From Lachnospiraceae bacterium (lineage in GTDB: Bacteria; Bacillota_A; Clostridia; Lachnospirales; Lachnospiraceae), in assembly GCA_017391465.1 (NCBI GenBank), contig JAFOYH010000003.1, positions 1-21,682 on the forward strand: a stretch of DNA of 21,682 nt. The letters run 5' to 3'. A model generated the notes under the pieces. It had not been told where the DNA came from. It made no database searches and saw nothing but the letters and a program-made list of their open reading frames with translations. This document shows positions 6,227 to 14,445 of the stretch, piece by piece. A program made the translations under genes and the position numbers. Numbering within the stretch: position 1 is the stretch's first letter; each line of letters begins with the position of its first letter.

Positions 6227-7684
6227 TTAATGACGATGCGTATTAATTGCATATTGATCATAAGTCTCTACGTTAGCAAGAATCGCACGGTCATCTGCTG
6301 CCGCAATCTGGGCATTACGGTCTTTCATAAAGGTGCGTTCCTTATTAAGCATCGCAGGGCCATTGACACAGCCACCGGCACAGGCCATACCTTCAATAAA
6401 GTCTTCGGTTAAACGTCCGACTTTGAGTAATGTTAATGCTTTCTTACAATCTATGGCTCCATCTGCACGATAAACTTTGACGTCAATATCTTCGTTGCGT
6501 TCCTTAAATGTCTGAAGGACAGCCGCTGTAACTCCTCCAGATACCGAATAGTTCTTTCCATACTTACTTCCCTGCTGAAGTTCTCCGGTGTAATTCGCCG
6601 GATCAATACCCTTTGCTTCAAACATCGCATATAATTCTTCATAAGTTAATGCATAATCCGCACCGCCAAGGGCAATGGAATCAATAACCTCACTCTTCTT
6701 CGCAATACATGGTCCGATAAATACGCAAAGCGCATCCGGATACATGGCTTTAATCAAACGTGCTGTAGCCTGCATTGGAGAAACTGTTGTAGACATCTTG
6801 TCTGCCAACATTGGAAAATGTTTTTTAATAATATTCACAAATGCCGGACAACAGGATGTTGTCATCTTTTCGCCTGCTTTAACTTTTTCTTCTAATTCTA
6901 AAGCCTCGCTCTTCGATACAAAGTCCGCACCAAGAGAAACTTCAAACATATCCTCAAAACCAAGATCTTTGACGGCTTCACGAATCATACCTACAGAAAC
7001 ATCTGCACCAAACTGTCCTTCAATGGCAGGTGCAACCATAGCATACACTTTAACACCGCCACGCATCAGACGAATCACATCGACCATAAATGTTCGATCA
7101 GAAATAGCCCCAAATGGACATCCGACAATACACTGTCCACAACTAATGCATTTCTTATCGTCAATTTCAACAATCATATCATCGTCATAAGTAATGGCAT
7201 CCACTGGACATGCACGTTTGCATGGACGCATTAAATCTGCAATGGCGTTATATGGACACGCATCCACACATTTACCACATTCTTTACATTTCTTAGGATC
7301 AATATGCGCACGTCCGCCTTCAAATGTAATTGCCCCGAAATTGCAGGCTGTCATACATTTTTTTGCCATACACATCTGGCAGTTGTTGGTCACACTGAAA
7401 CGGTTGATCGGACAGCCTTCACACGCTGCCGGAAGAACCTGTACAATATTTTTAATATTTCCACCTGGCAATGGTGTATATCCCTCTGCAAGACGCACGC
7501 GCTGACGAATAATTTCTCTTTCTTTATATACACAGCAGCGATACTGAGCTGTATTGCCGGGAATAACTGTATATGGGATTTCGTCCGCTTTTTCTTTTAG
7601 TTTACCATCAAAAGCCAGACGGGCAACCTCTCGATATACTTCAAACTTAATTCGGTTAATATCTGTCATAAATTCATTTTTCAT
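6227..7684 (-). CDS. Monomeric group B [FeFe] hydrogenase with ferredoxin domains
   Basis: A 485-residue [FeFe] hydrogenase, likely interconverting H2 and protons/electrons with ferredoxin in the cytoplasm. Several [4Fe-4S] motifs precede the catalytic domain: Cys102/105/110/114, Cys133/136/139/143 and Cys179/182/185/189, plus extra cysteines near 155-159. H-cluster motifs: L1 TSCCPAF (276-282, proton-relay Cys278 present), L2 GPCIAKKSE (Cys326, Lys329, Glu332) and L3 MACAGGCVNG (Cys435, Cys439). TSCCPAF and an L3 without GGG match the group B (B1/B3) subfamily common in Clostridia, not classical group A. The maturases HydEFG are not in the window. AGGAGA precedes the ATG, 26 bases after the phosphatase gene; same operon. 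The physiological direction cannot be told from sequence. Confidence 0.92.
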   Translation of the reverse strand: MKNEFMTDINRIKFEVYREVARLAFDGKLKEKADEIPYTVIPGNTAQYRCCVYKEREIIRQRVRLAEGYTPLPGGNIKNIVQVLPAACEGCPINRFSVTNNCQMCMAKKCMTACNFGAITFEGGRAHIDPKKCKECGKCVDACPYNAIADLMRPCKRACPVDAITYDDDMIVEIDDKKCISCGQCIVGCPFGAISDRTFMVDVIRLMRGGVKVYAMVAPAIEGQFGADVSVGMIREAVKDLGFEDMFEVSLGADFVSKSEALELEEKVKAGEKMTTSCCPAFVNIIKKHFPMLADKMSTTVSPMQATARLIKAMYPDALCVFIGPCIAKKSEVIDSIALGGADYALTYEELYAMFEAKGIDPANYTGELQQGSKYGKNYSVSGGVTAAVLQTFKERNEDIDVKVYRADGAIDCKKALTLLKVGRLTEDFIEGMACAGGCVNGPAMLNKERTFMKDRNAQIAAADDRAILANVETYDQYAINTHRH

Positions 7685-7710
7685 GTCTATCTCCTATAAG
7701 GTCTATACGA

Positions 7711-8883
7711 CTAATAATACTTCACAGTAACTGTTTTTCCCATCTTCTTACATTCATTCAGCAACTGTTCAACCAAACGCTGACGAATACTCAAGTCAAA
7801 GGACAAGGCTGCAGCCTGGTAGGTTTCATTGATTGCTTTACCTACAAACAGATTGAGACAATTGCACTCTTCAATAAGAATTTTACTGAGTCGTGCTGCA
7901 CCATCCATACTATAAAGGATTTCAAAGAAACCATCATCCACATGACCTTCATTATAATTATGTAAAATCTGCACGGTACGGTTTAAAGTTAATACGCCTT
8001 CAGTCACCAGTTCCATCCCCTCAATTTCTCCTATTGGAGGAATGTCCGGATCGAAATAAATGAGTGATGCTCGAATTGGTTTTTTCAAATATCTCGAAAC
8101 GATATTCGCAGATGTCCCTCCACATACAATATGACTTCCCGGCATCGCCATAAAATCATCCATCACCCGGGTATCATCCTCTTTATATACGGGTGGTCCG
8201 GTAAATAAATTCACCGTTTTTGGTTCCGTAACCTTAATTGCAATGACCGTCGTATCATCTCCAGGTTTTCCATCATACAATTCGTTACAATGATTGCTGA
8301 TCATGGACATCAATCTGGAACTGGATATATCTTCAGAGCAAAGCTGTTCTACATATTCTACAACTTCTGCTCTTGGCCATCCAAAACCGGCCCGAGTTCC
8401 AACCCCTGCATGAATGACACCGTCACTCATCATGATATAATAATCGCCATATTGCACATTAAAATGATACTCTCTGATGATCTTACCTTCGATTTCTTTG
8501 ACAATAAACGGAACATTTTCATGATGACCGTCACGAATTAATATTCCGCCCGGATTGTCATATTCCAGTAAAAGTGCCTCACCATTTTTATAGACCTGTA
8601 AAACGCTAAAGGTCGAATAAGCCACCTGTCTAGTCTGACATACGGGTAAGGTTTTAGCAATCGTTGTTACACACTCTTCGATAGAAGACCCGTTTTTCAA
8701 CATGGTACCCATAATCTTTGTGGTCAACGTCGATAAAATATTTGCTTTAACACCACTCCCCATACCATCAGACAAAACGAGAATATCTGAATCTTCGGTT
8801 CGAATGATTTCTACCGTATCACCGCACAGCTCTTCTTTTGCCTTATTCAGGCTTTTCCATGCGATATCCAGGCTTTTATTCAT
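7711..8883 (-). CDS. SpoIIE/PP2C-type Ser/Thr phosphatase linked to sensory hydrogenase
   Basis: A 390-residue predicted metal-dependent phosphatase. Residues about 15-218 form a SpoIIE-type PP2C domain with metal-binding aspartates in GDTVEI (Asp22), LSDGMGSG (Asp39), MMSDGV (Asp154) and PGDDTT (Asp209/210). Residues about 222-390 are a C-terminal extension I cannot assign; it contains HIVCGGTSANIVSRYL and two nearby cysteines (340, 342). There is no transmembrane segment, unlike sporulation SpoIIE. I start it at the ATG at 8883 (GGAGAG seven bases upstream) rather than 8901, where no ribosome site is seen. It then overlaps the hydrogenase stop by eight bases. PP2C phosphatases beside group C hydrogenases are a recognised context; the substrate here is unknown. 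Confidence 0.87.
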   Translation of the reverse strand: MNKSLDIAWKSLNKAKEELCGDTVEIIRTEDSDILVLSDGMGSGVKANILSTLTTKIMGTMLKNGSSIEECVTTIAKTLPVCQTRQVAYSTFSVLQVYKNGEALLLEYDNPGGILIRDGHHENVPFIVKEIEGKIIREYHFNVQYGDYYIMMSDGVIHAGVGTRAGFGWPRAEVVEYVEQLCSEDISSSRLMSMISNHCNELYDGKPGDDTTVIAIKVTEPKTVNLFTGPPVYKEDDTRVMDDFMAMPGSHIVCGGTSANIVSRYLKKPIRASLIYFDPDIPPIGEIEGMELVTEGVLTLNRTVQILHNYNEGHVDDGFFEILYSMDGAARLSKILIEECNCLNLFVGKAINETYQAAALSFDLSIRQRLVEQLLNECKKMGKTVTVKYY

Positions 8884-10606
8884 AATCTTTCTCTCCATCA
8901 TAGAAAATACTATCCCGCATCTTTGTCAGAGTCACTTTGGTTTCTGCGGTCGTTTCTCCAAGTAATCCGGCAATCTCCTGAGCAACCATCATCTGCTTGT
9001 CGATAACCTTCTGCGCAATCTCCATGGCCTCCAAACGCATACGATCATGCTGTCTGTGCATCTTTTCTTCTTTTGTAATATTACGAATAATGCCCAGAAC
9101 TGAATTCATTTCTTCAATATAAATAATGTTCTGAATGGTGATCAGACCATATTTTTCATATTCTATTTTTTTATTTAAAATACTTTTCTTCTCGTTCAAA
9201 ACCTGTTCAAAATAGGACGCATCAAAAAGTCGGGATAATTTCATACCTATCGCTTTCTCTGCAGGAAGCTTAAACCATCGTTCTGCCGCATTATTAAACT
9301 GGATAATATCCAAATGCTCATCCACCGTAATAATCAGGTTGGTTGATGCACCAAGAATGGCATCGGCAATGGAACTTGCCCGCTGATATTTATACGGAAT
9401 ACAAAGATTCAACTGATCTTTGTTCTGACAAAGGGCAATCGCTTTATCGCGACACGTACGATAGCCGCAAGCACCACAATTTAACTGCTTTTCCGGACTG
9501 GATTTGCCGTCTTTGCGCAATGCCTCCTGAATTTCTTCCTCAGTTGGCATATAAACACTGCGTGTTGTCTTACGAAAATCACGATGAAGATCCAGCTTCG
9601 CTTCCAGTTCTTCCGAATACTCTGGAAATTCTCTCAAAATATTCTGATTTGCATAAATACGCGCTTTAAAGCGGTCACTTCGCTTGCCGCCCGTCAACGG
9701 ACCATTGATACAGCCACCGACACATGCAGACACTTCAATAAAGCAGTTTTTAATCTCCCCTTTTCGGATACATTCAAACATCTCTTTTACGGCATCAATA
9801 CCATCCACATACAAACGATCATATTTGCCAAATCCGTGATGTGCCTGAATCGACGAAATCACGCCCCCAGTCTTCCCATATAAGCTGCTGATTTTTGTAT
9901 CTTTGCCTTCCAGGTGTGCCTCTTTACACGCTTCAACAACAATGTCTGCCTGCTTAAACAGACGCGGCAATTCCTGAAAATCAAGAATGGCATCCACATA
10001 TTTCCCACGACAACGTTCACGCAACGCCTCTTTGCCCCTGGCAGAACAACTTCCGATATAAACAACTTTAATATCCGGACCATATTCTTCTTTCAACATC
10101 ATTCCGTGAGCTGTCATCGGTGAAATGACCGGTGCCATATACGGAATCATATCCGGATAATAACGTTCAACCAATTCATTGATGGATGTGCAGGAAGATG
10201 TGATGATATTCTCCATCTTGCCTTCTTCAATAAGTTTTTCATAGGCACGCGTTATGTATGTTGCCGCCTCTGCAGTCTCCCTCACATGATCAAAACCAAA
10301 TTGATATAAGGCCGCACGAAGTTTACCCGGTCCCCCCTCTGTGCTTCCCCATAATCCAAGATACGATGGATCCAAAGACACAACAATCTTTTCGCCATTC
10401 AGCATATACTGTTTGACCTTATTCATATCACTGACATAAATAATGGCATCCTGTGGACATGCCTCAAGACATTTTCCACACAGAACACACTCGCGTGCAT
10501 CATAACGCACATGCTCATTTTTAATATGAATGGCCTTTACCGGACAAATACGCACACATTTATAACAATCCTTACACTTTGCAACTTTAAATCCAATTGC
10601 CGCCAC
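8876..10606 (-). CDS. Putative sensory [FeFe] hydrogenase (group C-like) with PAS domain
   Basis: A 576-residue cytosolic protein. In order: two [4Fe-4S] motifs (Cys11/14/17/21 and Cys40/43/46/50); a hydrogenase domain to about 330; a further four-cysteine cluster, CGACGYRTC (377, 380, 385) plus Cys402; a PAS domain (about 412-512); and a C-terminal helix with QEIAGLLGETTAETK. Cys139, Cys187, Cys295 and Cys299 keep the H-cluster ligands. However, L1 reads TSSC (Ser replaces the proton-relay Cys) and L2 reads GSCSARGKE (Arg where the catalytic enzymes have Lys). This fits slow, sensory group C (HydS-type) proteins. No histidine kinase domain is present. GTG start at 10606, one-base overlap with the upstream stop; AGGAGGG seven bases before it. 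Confidence 0.88.
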   Translation of the reverse strand: MAAIGFKVAKCKDCYKCVRICPVKAIHIKNEHVRYDARECVLCGKCLEACPQDAIIYVSDMNKVKQYMLNGEKIVVSLDPSYLGLWGSTEGGPGKLRAALYQFGFDHVRETAEAATYITRAYEKLIEEGKMENIITSSCTSINELVERYYPDMIPYMAPVISPMTAHGMMLKEEYGPDIKVVYIGSCSARGKEALRERCRGKYVDAILDFQELPRLFKQADIVVEACKEAHLEGKDTKISSLYGKTGGVISSIQAHHGFGKYDRLYVDGIDAVKEMFECIRKGEIKNCFIEVSACVGGCINGPLTGGKRSDRFKARIYANQNILREFPEYSEELEAKLDLHRDFRKTTRSVYMPTEEEIQEALRKDGKSSPEKQLNCGACGYRTCRDKAIALCQNKDQLNLCIPYKYQRASSIADAILGASTNLIITVDEHLDIIQFNNAAERWFKLPAEKAIGMKLSRLFDASYFEQVLNEKKSILNKKIEYEKYGLITIQNIIYIEEMNSVLGIIRNITKEEKMHRQHDRMRLEAMEIAQKVIDKQMMVAQEIAGLLGETTAETKVTLTKMRDSIFYDGEKDYE

Positions 10607-10848
10607 TAACGCACCCTCCTGAGCACCTCATCATTAAAGAATGTATCCACCGTATCCGGTGTTACAGAAAATAATTCTTCATCAATCTTCACACAAACAC
10701 CTTTCTCACACTCACCTGTGCAGAAAGAACCATTTAATTCAATCTGAGAACCAAGATTATTCTCACGGATTCTTTTTTCAAGTCCCTGAATAATACTTCT
10801 GGAACCTTTCAAATGGCAGGAACTACCAATACAAATTGTGATTACCAT
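10606..10848 (-). CDS. Thioredoxin-like [2Fe-2S] ferredoxin (NuoE/HoxE-like small protein)
   Basis: An 80-residue protein with the thioredoxin-like [2Fe-2S] pattern: Cys6-x4-Cys11 and Cys43-x3-Cys47, plus an extra Cys52. It resembles only the C-terminal ferredoxin domain of NuoE/HydC subunits, without their helical N-terminal part. It probably moves single electrons to or from the downstream sensory hydrogenase, with which it overlaps by one base (TAGTG). Its last codons, AGG AGG GTG (Arg-Arg-Val), double as the ribosome site of that gene. AGGAGG lies six bases before its own ATG. It follows the helicase gene by 32 bases but appears to have its own promoter. Confidence 0.86.
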   Translation of the reverse strand: MVITICIGSSCHLKGSRSIIQGLEKRIRENNLGSQIELNGSFCTGECEKGVCVKIDEELFSVTPDTVDTFFNDEVLRRVR

Positions 10849-10879
10849 AAGCTGCCTCCTATATCTTTTTCATACTTTA

Positions 10880-10907
10880 ATTATAGATTATTTATCTGTT
10901 CTGTCCA
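10880..10907 (-). promoter_or_regulatory. Probable internal promoter of the hydrogenase operon
   Basis: Minus strand: TGGACA (10907-10902), 16-base spacer, TATAAT (10885-10880), about 32 bases before the small ferredoxin gene. The -35 and spacer lie inside the last helicase codons. It would allow hydrogenase expression independent of the helicase. Confidence 0.55.
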
Positions 10908-13271
10908 GAATTTTTCCACCAATTCTTCAACAGATTCTTTATCTGTTTTATCAAAAGGAATCCATTCCCTCGGGAATAAACGCTGATAACCGGAATAGTT
11001 AAAGCGTTCATCTAATAATGCGATAACACCTTTATCCGATTCCGTACGGATCACTCGGCCGCCAGCCTGTAATACTTTATTCATTCCGGGAAACAGATAG
11101 GCGTAATCAAAACCCTGACCGGACTTTTCGTCAAAATAAGTTCGCAAAAGCTCCCGCTCACTTCCAAGCCCCGGCAAGCCCGTTCCAACGACAATGGCTC
11201 CGATCAGGCGATCTGCCTTAAGATCAATGCCTTCTGAGAAAATACCGCCAAGCACACAAAACCCCAACGTTGTTTCATGGGGCTGTTCTTCAAAATGTTC
11301 CAAAAATGCCTGTCGCTCATCCTCGTTCATATTACTCTCTTGTTTAAATACTTTCAAGCCATTTCCTACTTTTTTAAGTTCGCGATCAGTAAAGATTTCA
11401 AAGACCGATTCCATAAACGCATAAGAAGGACAAAAAACAAGATAATTACCGTTCTTTGCACGAACAATCTTTAAAATGTACTCTGCAATCCGTTCATATT
11501 GCTCCGTATTTCTTGAGGTATATCGACTGCTCACATCCTTTGTCATAAATACCAGACGATTTTCTGTGGAAAAAGGCGATTCCACATACAGCTCATAATC
11601 CTGTTCCGGCTTCTTGCTGAGCAGATCTTTATAATACTGAATCGGCAGCAGTGTTGCCGAAAAGAAAATCGTGCTTCGGCTCATACCGATACGCTCACCC
11701 AGGTTTCCGGAAGGATCTACACAAAAGAGACGGATCATAGCATCCTGCCCTTCTCCTTCTGTATAAATAATATATTTTTCATCTAAAAGATCATAGGTAT
11801 TTATGAAACGACGTGCATTGAAATAAAGCTCTGTTACCGTTTCCCGAAGTTCCCGTTCCAGATCCTCTTTCAGATAATCCTCCATATCCGAAATCATACG
11901 CATCAGCTGAATGACAAAACTTCCCACTTCCGAAATCACCGCATAATTCCCACCGGATATTTTTCGAGATTCCTCATAATCCTTTAAATACTGACCGCAT
12001 TTTTGAACTTTTCGTGCGAGTTTTGGTCTTGTATTTTTTAATTTACGATAAACATCCCGAAACTCTCTCTGATATAAAATAACACTGTACATCTCCCTTG
12101 CACGGTCCACCAGATTGTGGGCCTCATCCACAAGAAACAGCATATTGGTCATCGGATCCGCAAAGAAACGCTTGAGATACACCACCGGATCAAAAACATA
12201 ATTGTAATCACAGATAATAGTGTCACACCAAAGAGAAATATCTAACTGATACTCAAACGGGCATACCTGATGTTTCTCAGCATAAGCCGTAATACACGCT
12301 CTGTCGATTTTATCCTCGTGGGTGATCATATCAAAGACCGCATCATTCACCCGATCAAAATGACCTTTTGCCCGTTCACAATATTCCGGCTGACATATAC
12401 ATTCTTCCAGTGGACAAATTTTTTCTTTTGCGGTAAGTGTTATAAACTTCATGCGGAGCCCCTGATCACGAAGCAGTTCGCCCGATTCTTCAGCTACTGT
12501 TCGTGTAATGGTTTTGGCTGTCAAATAAAAAATCCGTCCGCATTTACCACCGCCCATAGCCTTAATGGACGGAAATAATGTTCCCAGAGTCTTTCCCGTT
12601 CCTGTTGGTGCCTGAATAAATATATTTTTTCCTTCTTCAATCGAACGAAACACACCGTTCATCATCCGCTTCTGACTTTGACGATACTCAAAAGGAAAAA
12701 CTGTCGTTTGGATACTTGCATCACGGATCTCTTTCCATTCCATCTGCCACTTCGCCCATTTCGCATATTGAAGAACCAGATTTCGAAACCAGATTTCCAG
12801 TTCCTCCGTCTTTCGTTCATATTCAAATATTTTGATATCTTCTGTTTCCAGATGAATATAGGTCACACGGACTTTAATTGCATCCAAATCATGTTGTTTC
12901 GCATAGATACAGGCATAACAATTCACCTGAGCCACATGAAGCAGATCCGGTTCTTCAAATTTATCCAGTTTCGTAAACGTGCCTTTAATCTCATCAATAG
13001 TAATATCCTGCGCATCCATTGGATTGAAAATAATCCCATCGGCTCTGCCTTCCACCTGAATATCCAGTGTGTCATCCATAGAAATCCATCGTTTTAAACC
13101 AACCTCTGCTTTATAGTTGCTACCGCTCTGCTTTTGCAGCTTTCTGTGGGCGCGGCTGCCCGCCTGCATAGCATCCACATCGGATAAGGCTCCAGATTTT
13201 TGATCAATATCTCCGTATCTTAAAATAAACTCTACTAGATTTCGTACCGAAACACGAACTTCCTGCTTCAT
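10881..13271 (-). CDS. DinG/XPD-type FeS helicase with N-terminal RecB-like nuclease domain
   Basis: A 796-residue SF2 DNA helicase. Residues about 1-180 look like a RecB/Cas4-type PD-(D/E)XK nuclease: His42, GRADGI (Asp78), DEIKG (Glu94, Lys96) and the QxxxY motif at Gln115-Tyr119. The helicase follows: Walker A APTGTGKT (221-228), an FeS-cluster insertion with cysteines at 286, 291/293, 298 and 337, DEAH box VDEAHN (381-386), motif V GIFSEGIDL and motif VI QAGGRVIR. This matches XPD/DinG enzymes that unwind 5'-3', probably in repair. The start at 13271 has AGGAGGTG five bases before it; the upstream in-frame ATG at 13292 has none. Cas4-helicase fusions of this type occur in Clostridia. The exact repair role is unknown. 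Confidence 0.9.
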   Translation of the reverse strand: MKQEVRVSVRNLVEFILRYGDIDQKSGALSDVDAMQAGSRAHRKLQKQSGSNYKAEVGLKRWISMDDTLDIQVEGRADGIIFNPMDAQDITIDEIKGTFTKLDKFEEPDLLHVAQVNCYACIYAKQHDLDAIKVRVTYIHLETEDIKIFEYERKTEELEIWFRNLVLQYAKWAKWQMEWKEIRDASIQTTVFPFEYRQSQKRMMNGVFRSIEEGKNIFIQAPTGTGKTLGTLFPSIKAMGGGKCGRIFYLTAKTITRTVAEESGELLRDQGLRMKFITLTAKEKICPLEECICQPEYCERAKGHFDRVNDAVFDMITHEDKIDRACITAYAEKHQVCPFEYQLDISLWCDTIICDYNYVFDPVVYLKRFFADPMTNMLFLVDEAHNLVDRAREMYSVILYQREFRDVYRKLKNTRPKLARKVQKCGQYLKDYEESRKISGGNYAVISEVGSFVIQLMRMISDMEDYLKEDLERELRETVTELYFNARRFINTYDLLDEKYIIYTEGEGQDAMIRLFCVDPSGNLGERIGMSRSTIFFSATLLPIQYYKDLLSKKPEQDYELYVESPFSTENRLVFMTKDVSSRYTSRNTEQYERIAEYILKIVRAKNGNYLVFCPSYAFMESVFEIFTDRELKKVGNGLKVFKQESNMNEDERQAFLEHFEEQPHETTLGFCVLGGIFSEGIDLKADRLIGAIVVGTGLPGLGSERELLRTYFDEKSGQGFDYAYLFPGMNKVLQAGGRVIRTESDKGVIALLDERFNYSGYQRLFPREWIPFDKTDKESVEELVEKFWTEQINNL

Positions 13272-13304
13272 ATGCTCACCTCCTGTCCACATATTTCTTT
13301 CTCT

Positions 13305-13310
13305 ATTATA
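13305..13310 (-). promoter_or_regulatory. Possible -10 element of the helicase gene
   Basis: Minus-strand TATAAT about 34 bases before the helicase start, just behind the hisC terminator. No good -35 is seen at 17 bases (the sequence there is GTGAGG), so this is tentative. Confidence 0.35.
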
Positions 13311-13312
13311 AC

Positions 13313-13350
13313 AAATAATCGCTTAAACCTCACGGCCTAAGCGATTTATT
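13313..13350 (-). terminator. Terminator after hisC
   Basis: ATCGCTTA and TAAGCGAT pair over eight bases with A/T-rich flanks around a 12-base loop, 12 bases after the hisC stop. The minus-strand tail ATTTGTT is T-rich. Confidence 0.7.
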
Positions 13351-13361
13351 TAAAGATGTTT

Positions 13362-14417
13362 TTATTTTATATAATTTTTAAAAAATTCTACAAGCTTCTT
13401 CATCTCTTCATCCGTTCCAATCGTAATTCTTAAGTAATTATCAATTCTTGGAAGGCTAAAGTAACGCACGAAGATTTTCTGCTCACGAAGGGCCATAAAC
13501 AAATCTTTTGCTGCATACTTTGGATGCGTCACAAAGACAAAGTTTGCCATCGGTTCGTTAAATTCAAAACCGAGTTTTTTAAGTTCTTCGCATGTCCATG
13601 CACGTGTCGCTTTAATCTTTTCCACACATTCTTCAAAATATGCACGGTCTTTGACCGCTTCTGCACCAAGCATCAGTGCTGCCTGATTCATGGTATAGGA
13701 GTTGAACGAATACTTGTAATCATTCATGGCCTTAATAAGCTCTGCATTACCTAATGCAAATCCGATACGCATGCCTGCCATCGAACGGGATTTTGAAAAA
13801 GTCTGAATAACAAGTAAATTATCGTACGTGTCAATAAGCTTTCTTGCAGACACGCCTCCGAAATCAATGTACGCTTCATCCACGATCACAAGGACATCCT
13901 GATTGTGTTTTAAGATATCTTCAACAAATTCAAGATCTTCATAAACCGCTGTCGGTGCATTTGGATTTGGGAAAATGATCCCGCCATTCTCTCCATAGTA
14001 GTCTTCTTTGCAGATTCTAAAATGTTCATCTAAAGGTTTCGTCTGGTATGGGATGCGAAATGCATCTGCCCAAACCGGATAAAAGGAATAAGTAATATCC
14101 GGGAATAAAATCGGTTTTTCACTGTTAAAAAACGTCTGAAAAGCCATAGCAATGACATCATCCGAGCCAACGCCCACAAAAACCTGATCTGAATCAACCT
14201 CGTAAAAATCAGCTAATGCATGTGTCAAAACGCTGGATGTTGGATCCGGATACAAACGAAATTTATCTGTATCTAATTCTTTTGCCATCGACACAACACC
14301 CGGTGCCGGTGGGTATGGGTTTTCATTGGTATTTAATTTAATCATTCCCAATTCATTTGGCTGTTCACCGGGTGTATAAGGAACAACACGTCGCACGTAA
14401 TCTCTCCAGGTCTTCAT
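13362..14417 (-). CDS. hisC: Histidinol-phosphate aminotransferase (HisC-like)
   Basis: A 351-residue fold-type I PLP aminotransferase, expected to convert imidazole-acetol phosphate to histidinol phosphate in histidine synthesis. PLP-binding Lys209 is in TFSKSRSMAGMRIGFA, with Asp180 and Tyr183 in VDEAYIDFGG. LNTNENPYPP at 28-37 and the C-terminal YFSLPRIDNYLRITIG are typical of HisC. The usual NxPTG loop reads NAPTA (153-157). The start is the ATG at 14417, because AAAGGTGG lies seven bases upstream; the ATG at 14435 has no such site. It lies 28 bases behind an aspartate-type aminotransferase and away from other his genes, so a broader aminotransferase role is possible. Confidence 0.86.
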   Translation of the reverse strand: MKTWRDYVRRVVPYTPGEQPNELGMIKLNTNENPYPPAPGVVSMAKELDTDKFRLYPDPTSSVLTHALADFYEVDSDQVFVGVGSDDVIAMAFQTFFNSEKPILFPDITYSFYPVWADAFRIPYQTKPLDEHFRICKEDYYGENGGIIFPNPNAPTAVYEDLEFVEDILKHNQDVLVIVDEAYIDFGGVSARKLIDTYDNLLVIQTFSKSRSMAGMRIGFALGNAELIKAMNDYKYSFNSYTMNQAALMLGAEAVKDRAYFEECVEKIKATRAWTCEELKKLGFEFNEPMANFVFVTHPKYAAKDLFMALREQKIFVRYFSLPRIDNYLRITIGTDEEMKKLVEFFKNYIK

Positions 14418-14445
14418 CCGTATTCCACCTTTCATTTAATCCATA

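Noticed and set aside
6227..7684. Group A (classical CpI-like) hydrogenase for the gene at 6227-7684
   Set aside because: L1 is TSCCPAF, and L3 lacks the GGG of group A; the group B pattern fits better.
8884..8901. Longer start of the phosphatase at 8901
   Set aside because: No ribosome site precedes it, while GGAGAG sits seven bases before the ATG at 8883.
8876..10606. Histidine kinase function for the PAS-containing hydrogenase
   Set aside because: No HATPase motifs and no clear phospho-acceptor His helix follow the PAS domain; the C-terminus is only a short helical tail.
13272..13292. Longer helicase start at 13292
   Set aside because: The added codons contain the AGGAGGTG ribosome site of the ATG at 13271, so they are leader, not protein.
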